Positions 58,721 through 64,000 of a DNA stretch of 64,000 nucleotides are shown in pieces. Both the position numbers and the translations under genes were made by a program. The notes under the pieces were generated by a model. It worked only from the letters and a program-made list of their open reading frames with translations. It had not been told where the DNA came from and ran no database searches. How positions within the stretch are numbered: the stretch's first letter is position 1; each line of letters starts with the position of its first letter. This DNA comes from Paramyrothecium sp. XJ0827 (Eukaryota; Ascomycota; Sordariomycetes; Hypocreales; Stachybotryaceae), in contig JAJFPB010000007.1 in NCBI GenBank assembly GCA_020881915.1, positions 1,612,001 to 1,676,000 on the forward strand, read 5' to 3'.

Positions 58721-61700
58721 TCATGCCCTGTTGCCTCTTCCCCGGTGGCTTCTTCCCCTAAATGGTGTGCCTGATTCTGTCTTTTTGGCCGTCCCACTTG
58801 CCTGTCCACTTCCATCTGCAGCGTTGCTAGCTTTCGCCTTGCTGCTGCCTCCGCCGCCTTTACGTCCTCGCCGACCTCCTCGTTCGTTATCCTTGCCCCT
58901 TGCTTGTCTCCGTGTCTCCTCTTCTTGAGCTCGTCGACTCTCCTGGTCCCACCACTCCTGGAACGCCTGCTCTTGTTGAATCTCCTGCAGGGACCGCTTA
59001 GCCACCGCTTCTTTGACCAATTCCTGCTCGCGCTTTTGCTGTCCAATGATTTCTGCCATGCTAAGCCCTAAAGCTGGTTCGGAGGTGGTAGCAGGCGTGA
59101 TGTAAGACTTCGAGTGAGGAACGAGGGGCTTCTGAGTTTGCTGAGCGGAGGCAGACGTCTGTTGAATGGCGGGTGAACTGTTTGTCCTTCCTTGCCCAGG
59201 AAATCTGGTATCTGGTGATGCAGTTCGTCGTGGTGTAGATCGGGGGCTAGCCTCGGCAGCCACCAAAGGCTTCACATTCGCCGGTGGTGTGCTTGTGATT
59301 CCCTTCTCCGGTGACAACATATCCTTCAGGGATGCCCGCGGTGCAGGTGTTGCCGCCTTCCAAGGAGCTGGCTTGCCACTTTGTGACGCCTTTTCCCATG
59401 CAACTCGGTTGGCATCTTCTTCTCTAGCAGCTGCTTGCGCTTCGGCCTGCATCTGCAACTGCTTCTTCCGTTCTTTCTGAGACATCTTAGGTTGCATCCT
59501 ATTGCTTGCTCCTTCTTTTGACTGTGCTACCAAACCAGCGGTGAGAGAAGACTTTGATGACGCTTCCGACATGATACCCTTAAGATCCAGCTTAGATGTA
59601 GGCAACGCCGCGCCTGGCCAAGGACTGCCCGGCTTTGCTGGCGGCGTTGCCAATCCGGGCGTGCCTTGTTGGCGCAAGGGAAGCCCTTGTCCTGGAGGAG
59701 TTTGGCCAGCTTGCAGATAGGGGCTTGACGTCGGGCTTTTCCATAATTCTGGACTGGGGATTCCCTTGCCCTTGGTTTCACGCCAGGCCTTTGGTAATTG
59801 GGGCATTGGCTCAACATCAAGATCCAAGCGTGGCTGCATAGCAGCAGTGATGGGAGACATAGGACTGCTGGGCGCTGAGCCCTCTCCGTCATCCATGTCG
59901 AAAATCATATCCCCGTGCGAAGCCTTTGGTCGTAAGCTTGGACTAAACGGTTCATTACGAGATTTGGACTTCCGACGACTTGCATCAGGCGTTGGTGTCA
60001 TCGCCATTGACTCGTCCAAACTGCCAAATCGTGTCTTGAAAGAAGACGATAGTTTCTTCTCCTCTTCCCGATGAGAAGCCTTGAAAGCCAACTCCTTGAC
60101 TCTACGTTGGCGTTCCTCGTCAATCTCCAAAGCTAACTCGGGGTATTTATCGTGCAGGAGTGCCTCAGCCCTGCCGCTCCTCGCAAATGGAAAGCAGGCA
60201 AGCTGATTGTCACGAACAACCTCATCCAGTTCTTCCAATAGGTCCTCGTCGAGCCCGTCAAGAAGATGGTTTTCAAGCATAGACTCTAGCTGCAGGCAGA
60301 TGTATTCGAGACCTGTATCTTTGAAGTCTGTGACTGAGCATGGGCTGATTTCGTTAAGGAGGTGGGCGATGTTCCGAGTGGTAACAAACTTCCCAATAAT
60401 AAATTGGCAGGTCTGGGACAAGCGATCCAGCATGAGTTCGTTGGCAATGGCCATAACATCCAATACAAGCTCTGAAAAATCATCAATGGTCGCAAGGGCG
60501 ACATCCGCAAACATTTCTGCCCCGGTATCCGCGTACAAGAACGACAGAACGTAGTGAAATGTTTCAACGTGAACATGTTTAAGGTCGATTCGGAGTTTGT
60601 CGGCCGTTTGAAGCTCGTTACGGCGGTCGGCTAGCCATTGACCTTGAGACCGCCCATTGAACATGCCTTCGAAGAACGGACATCGCTGACATATGAGTTG
60701 GCTGTGTGCGTACACCTCAGCACCGTCCAATTCGATAGCGACGTCGCCGTCTTTGAAGTAGATGGGATCAAGGATTGCTTGCTGCATATCGGTGTCCAGG
60801 GAAGGTTCCACGCTTGCCTGTAAGCGAGCGGCTGCTTCCAGCCGTGGCATCTGAAGTTTAGTTGCGACCTTCATGACTTCCGAACGTATTTGACGGAACC
60901 GGTATGCTTCCGACGGAGCTTCCCGGGTGTAGCGCCATGCAGGAATGGTGGTATCCAGATATATAAAGACAACGATGTTCAGGACTGTGAGTATGTCGAC
61001 ATTTGTAAGCGTCAACACTGTCTTGCCTCCGTCTCTTTCAATATTGAAATACTCTGTATCGCTCAGAGTGCCTCTTCTACGGAACTCGGACAGCGCTTGA
61101 CGCGTTGTTTCACTGCGAGCGGTAAGCATCCAGCTATGGATTGGTATCCGTATGTCGGGCGCAGAAGATGTACGGATATCCATATCAACATCCATGAACT
61201 GGAACGAGTTCGCCCGTAGCCAGCTAAGAAGGTCTGTCTCGATGTCTGCAGATCGCAAGATCTCATACGGTACCGAACCGGGCCGTTCTCTTGAGATGGC
61301 CTTGATCCAAGACTGATAGGAAGAGTCGTCTTCTGAGGCGACAGCATTGGAAGCAGAAAACCCATTCAGGCACAAAAGTTGTCCAAGATCCTCCCATAGG
61401 GACTTCTCGTTGACATGGATTTCTTCAGACATGACTTTATTGTCCTTTCGTATGGCGGCAAAAGCGCCAAATATAGAGCTTCGCACCGAGACGCAGTCAG
61501 TGATATACGGAACACGCTGAAATTTGAAGTCTTTGCGTCTTGTGTCAGTCAACGACATGTTCTTGCCCTTTGCGCGTTTGACGCGTTTCCAGACAGCACC
61601 CGATTCGGTACAGATAATGACAGAGCCATGCTCGCCAACGTCAACTGAGATCACACCATCCTTTCTTGAATCCCAGATGCAATGTGGCTGCGTGACAGCA

Positions 61701-63448
61701 CCCTTTATTTTGACTGGGTTTGTTGTAGACCCGGCTGATTGATGAGGATGCCCTTTACTTAGGTGCATGGTGAAGAGATCGCCGCGTGCAGTGACTGCAG
61801 CAATTGTGTCGCCGCCACTGGCAATGTATCGAATTTCTTTGCGGCCTGGATCATATCGATTTGCAAATGATGTCGTCGTCAGGTTGTGATTGGTGAAAAC
61901 ATCTGGAAAAGGGAACTTGATAAGGCTGTATCCATAGTTTGTAAAGACCCAAACCGTATGATTCGACAAAAGGCAAGTAGTTGCCTTGTCGATTGCCGAT
62001 ACCATTTCTATGGGCGCCGAAAGCAAGGATGCGCCAACCTTGCGAGGCGTTTGCTGCACATCGAGCGATCTCGAGTCCGCATCCATTAAAGCGAGTTGGC
62101 CAGCATTGCGTCCCCAGCAATACAAAGACGACCCTGTGTGCGCAACGGAATGGACAGCTGAAGCTGCGACTCCTTTAACAATCTCCTTCTTCAACGCTCC
62201 AAATACTTGTCGAGGTACAAGACTCATGAACTCCTCGTCAGCCCTCACAGGGGGAGGCAGTAAGTATCCCAGTTGCGAATCGGAGTTCAGTCCCCAAGTC
62301 CACAATTCTCCGTTTCCTGCGATAGCCATAGTATGGTTTTGCCCGAGAGCGACATGACGAATGTTCTTGTCCGTCAAAGGACCTTGAACGGGCAGAAACT
62401 TGAATTGGGTATTTTCGTCGCCAAGGCCTAGCCGGCCACCGCGACCAACGCCGCAGATGTAAAGATTTGACACAGGGTCGGTTGTCAAGACAGCGCTATG
62501 GAGCTTCGACATGACAACATCCCGGATGACCAATGGGCGATTCCGAATAAGAGATGGAATATCTTCGAGGTCGGGAAGACTATTTGACGAATCCAAGCCT
62601 TGCTGTGCAAGGTACGTTTGATAGAAACGGTGCAAGAGGTGATTAGGACGAGTGAGTTGTATGCGCTCAGGATAGTGGCGGTCGTCCTCGTCACCGACAC
62701 CCAAAGATAAGTTCTTATTACTGCCAAATACAAAGAGTTCATCACCGGATATCGGGAACGGTGAGCTCAATGATGGTTTCGGCATCGTATGAGGTAGGTC
62801 GGTGACACTATCGCCACTATCTGACTCTGTAGCCGAATCAGACGTATCGTGCAATTTCCTGAGCGACCGCGAGGCAATAGCCGAGTTGTATACATCGAAA
62901 GGGCTGTTTCCTTCATGGTCCTTGGTCTTGATAAGCAGTCCAACTTTACTGACCGACCCAATATTGTGGCTGCTTAGGTCCGCGCGCTCCCGTTCCAGAA
63001 GCATGCGCGCTATGGACACATTTCCCGCGTACAGGGCTCTATGCAGAGCATTCCAGCCACTTTCGAGATCTTGAACATAAAGGTCAATAGTGGGATGCTC
63101 GATAAGGGCACGAACGAAGTCGCGGGCGGTAGCGCTGGTCGATGAGGCGGCGCGCAGCAATATCGTTAAGCCCGCATGATCGCGGCTGTTAATCTCGGCT
63201 TTGGTGAGGGTAATGTTGAATTCCTTCGGCTTGGACGTTGTCTGTGCAGGACCGGATGTGCGGCGCGCCTTATTGCTATGCCATGACGAGGGGCCGAATG
63301 CGCCGGGACTGCCCCCGGAGTGTCCTCCTACCGAACCGAGAATGGGACTCCTCGAAAGTGCCTGGGAGTTGGCGGCGCTGGGAGCCAGCAGACGTCGAAA
63401 CCTTTCGACATCGTTGTCCCAGTAATATTTCCACAGCAGGTGACTCAT
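58721..63448 (-). CDS. ankyrin / RCC1 / double BTB protein, IBTK-like
   Basis: Predicted 1575-residue single-exon protein with the domain order of animal IBTK and fission yeast Btb3. Ankyrin repeats lie at about 85-190 (INSRDHAGLTILLRAAS, SGWNALHRALYAGN). RCC1-type repeats run from about 234 to 620 (ELFVFGSNKNLSLGVGDE, YICGVGRGGRLGLGDE, ELWTWGLNSDSQLGY). A first BTB-like region is near 745-850 (IPIHSWMLTARSE) and a second, clearer BTB near 900-1010 (DGAEVYAHSQLICQRC). From about 1150 the protein is low-complexity, with a Lys/Gln/Ala-rich coiled-coil-like part and a C-terminus rich in Arg and Gly (FRGRSHRGRGNRA). BTB proteins of this group act as adaptors for Cullin-3 ubiquitin ligases; that role here is inferred. 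The start codon is the first ATG of the frame. Confidence 0.9.
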   Translation of the reverse strand: MSHLLWKYYWDNDVERFRRLLAPSAANSQALSRSPILGSVGGHSGGSPGAFGPSSWHSNKARRTSGPAQTTSKPKEFNITLTKAEINSRDHAGLTILLRAASSTSATARDFVRALIEHPTIDLYVQDLESGWNALHRALYAGNVSIARMLLERERADLSSHNIGSVSKVGLLIKTKDHEGNSPFDVYNSAIASRSLRKLHDTSDSATESDSGDSVTDLPHTMPKPSLSSPFPISGDELFVFGSNKNLSLGVGDEDDRHYPERIQLTRPNHLLHRFYQTYLAQQGLDSSNSLPDLEDIPSLIRNRPLVIRDVVMSKLHSAVLTTDPVSNLYICGVGRGGRLGLGDENTQFKFLPVQGPLTDKNIRHVALGQNHTMAIAGNGELWTWGLNSDSQLGYLLPPPVRADEEFMSLVPRQVFGALKKEIVKGVAASAVHSVAHTGSSLYCWGRNAGQLALMDADSRSLDVQQTPRKVGASLLSAPIEMVSAIDKATTCLLSNHTVWVFTNYGYSLIKFPFPDVFTNHNLTTTSFANRYDPGRKEIRYIASGGDTIAAVTARGDLFTMHLSKGHPHQSAGSTTNPVKIKGAVTQPHCIWDSRKDGVISVDVGEHGSVIICTESGAVWKRVKRAKGKNMSLTDTRRKDFKFQRVPYITDCVSVRSSIFGAFAAIRKDNKVMSEEIHVNEKSLWEDLGQLLCLNGFSASNAVASEDDSSYQSWIKAISRERPGSVPYEILRSADIETDLLSWLRANSFQFMDVDMDIRTSSAPDIRIPIHSWMLTARSETTRQALSEFRRRGTLSDTEYFNIERDGGKTVLTLTNVDILTVLNIVVFIYLDTTIPAWRYTREAPSEAYRFRQIRSEVMKVATKLQMPRLEAAARLQASVEPSLDTDMQQAILDPIYFKDGDVAIELDGAEVYAHSQLICQRCPFFEGMFNGRSQGQWLADRRNELQTADKLRIDLKHVHVETFHYVLSFLYADTGAEMFADVALATIDDFSELVLDVMAIANELMLDRLSQTCQFIIGKFVTTRNIAHLLNEISPCSVTDFKDTGLEYICLQLESMLENHLLDGLDEDLLEELDEVVRDNQLACFPFARSGRAEALLHDKYPELALEIDEERQRRVKELAFKASHREEEKKLSSSFKTRFGSLDESMAMTPTPDASRRKSKSRNEPFSPSLRPKASHGDMIFDMDDGEGSAPSSPMSPITAAMQPRLDLDVEPMPQLPKAWRETKGKGIPSPELWKSPTSSPYLQAGQTPPGQGLPLRQQGTPGLATPPAKPGSPWPGAALPTSKLDLKGIMSEASSKSSLTAGLVAQSKEGASNRMQPKMSQKERKKQLQMQAEAQAAAREEDANRVAWEKASQSGKPAPWKAATPAPRASLKDMLSPEKGITSTPPANVKPLVAAEASPRSTPRRTASPDTRFPGQGRTNSSPAIQQTSASAQQTQKPLVPHSKSYITPATTSEPALGLSMAEIIGQQKREQELVKEAVAKRSLQEIQQEQAFQEWWDQESRRAQEEETRRQARGKDNERGGRRGRKGGGGSSKAKASNAADGSGQASGTAKKTESGTPFRGRSHRGRGNRA

Positions 63449-64000
63449 GGGCGGGCAACTCTTCCAGACGCTTGAAAGCGCACCTCGCTGTGAGTCTCGA
63501 GGATCACGGCTTGTTTAAAGGTGCTATTCGAAGCGTCGGAGAGCACGGTTGACAACTGTAAGTGTTGCCACCAGTATCGGCGAGCGGTTGTGGAAATTTT
63601 TGAATTGGCGCGTTGCGACTATGTCGGTTCGTGTGGTAGGTTGCCACCCTGCGATAGCTCGGGATCAAACTGGCGACGGTACGAGGGGAAGTGGGGAGCG
63701 GGAGCTGCGGACGGGTCCAAGGGAGTTGTTGTACGGACTCGATTCAGGCGAAGCTCTCGTGTTCTCGACGGACGAGGTAGCGAGGCTGGTAGCTCGGGTA
63801 CTGGGCCAAAGTTAATGTGAGGAAGGAGTAATATTGAGATGGAGGAGTCGTCTGCCCTGAGCAGTGGCAGTGGAGGTAGGTGTCGAGATAACCACTGCAC
63901 GCAGGAACCCTGGCGGTACATGCCCCTCTGTCGTTGACGCGCTGATATGCCGGTAAGACGCGCTAATTCCGAGCTCGGATACCTTGTGGCCAGGTATCTG
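63449..64000. other. right edge, upstream of the IBTK-like gene
   Basis: About 550 bases of promoter-side DNA. Plus-strand open frames of up to 100 codons have no family resemblance and end inside the stretch. No gene is supported. Confidence 0.5.

Overview
The window is nuclear DNA of a filamentous ascomycete, most likely a Sordariomycete (Hypocreales-like). The signs are short GT-AG introns (mostly 45-185 bases), GC-rich coding exons, fungus-specific families (copper-fist and Zn2Cys6 regulators, filamentous-type Atg13, Hse1, Yrb30-like), and no operons, CRISPR arrays or phage genes. I support 15 protein-coding genes and rebuilt their exons by hand from reading frame, splice consensus and family resemblance. 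No rRNA or tRNA gene could be supported.

Layout. 1-11.9 kb: one ketopantoate reductase-like gene (minus strand), then a gene-free stretch of about 9.6 kb up to a copper-fist transcription factor (plus). 13.4-18.4 kb: 5 kb without genes, then a Zn2Cys6 regulator resembling COL-26/Rgt1 (minus). 22-27.8 kb: an AusD-like methyltransferase and PAN2 (plus). 28.5-32.6 kb: casein kinase 2 beta subunit (minus), a JmjC oxygenase (plus) and a methyltransferase-fold protein with an apparent membrane hairpin (minus). 33.8-35.8 kb: a Yrb30-like RanGTP-binding protein (minus) with an in-frame stop at codon 46. 36.7-39 kb: the release factor eRF3/SUP35 (plus). 39-43 kb: 4 kb without genes, then phosphoenolpyruvate carboxykinase (plus, ten exons). 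46.4-49.8 kb: a SNF2-family ATPase (plus). 50.4-56.7 kb: HSE1 and ATG13 (both minus). 58.7-63.4 kb: a 1575-residue ankyrin/RCC1/BTB protein related to IBTK (minus).

The genes are mostly housekeeping and regulatory functions, each with its own promoter: mRNA deadenylation (PAN2), translation termination (SUP35), kinase regulation (CK2 beta), autophagy (ATG13), endosomal sorting (HSE1), gluconeogenesis (PEPCK) and sugar or copper response regulators. They do not form a biosynthetic cluster. The large gene-free stretches sit next to the copper-fist regulator, the COL-26-like regulator and PEPCK. They are not obviously AT-rich or RIP-mutated, and they carry recurrent short motifs (TACCTTACC / GGTACC types and CCTTGCC types).

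I found no clear undescribed system. The points most worth a second look are the in-frame stop in the Yrb30-like gene, three stop-free introns with lengths divisible by three (in PAN2, ATG13 and PEPCK), a PEPCK start codon that exists only after splicing, a SUP35 intron whose retention would give a free prion-like domain, the methyltransferase-fold protein with a membrane insertion, and the SNF2 ATPase with a four-cysteine element between its helicase lobes.
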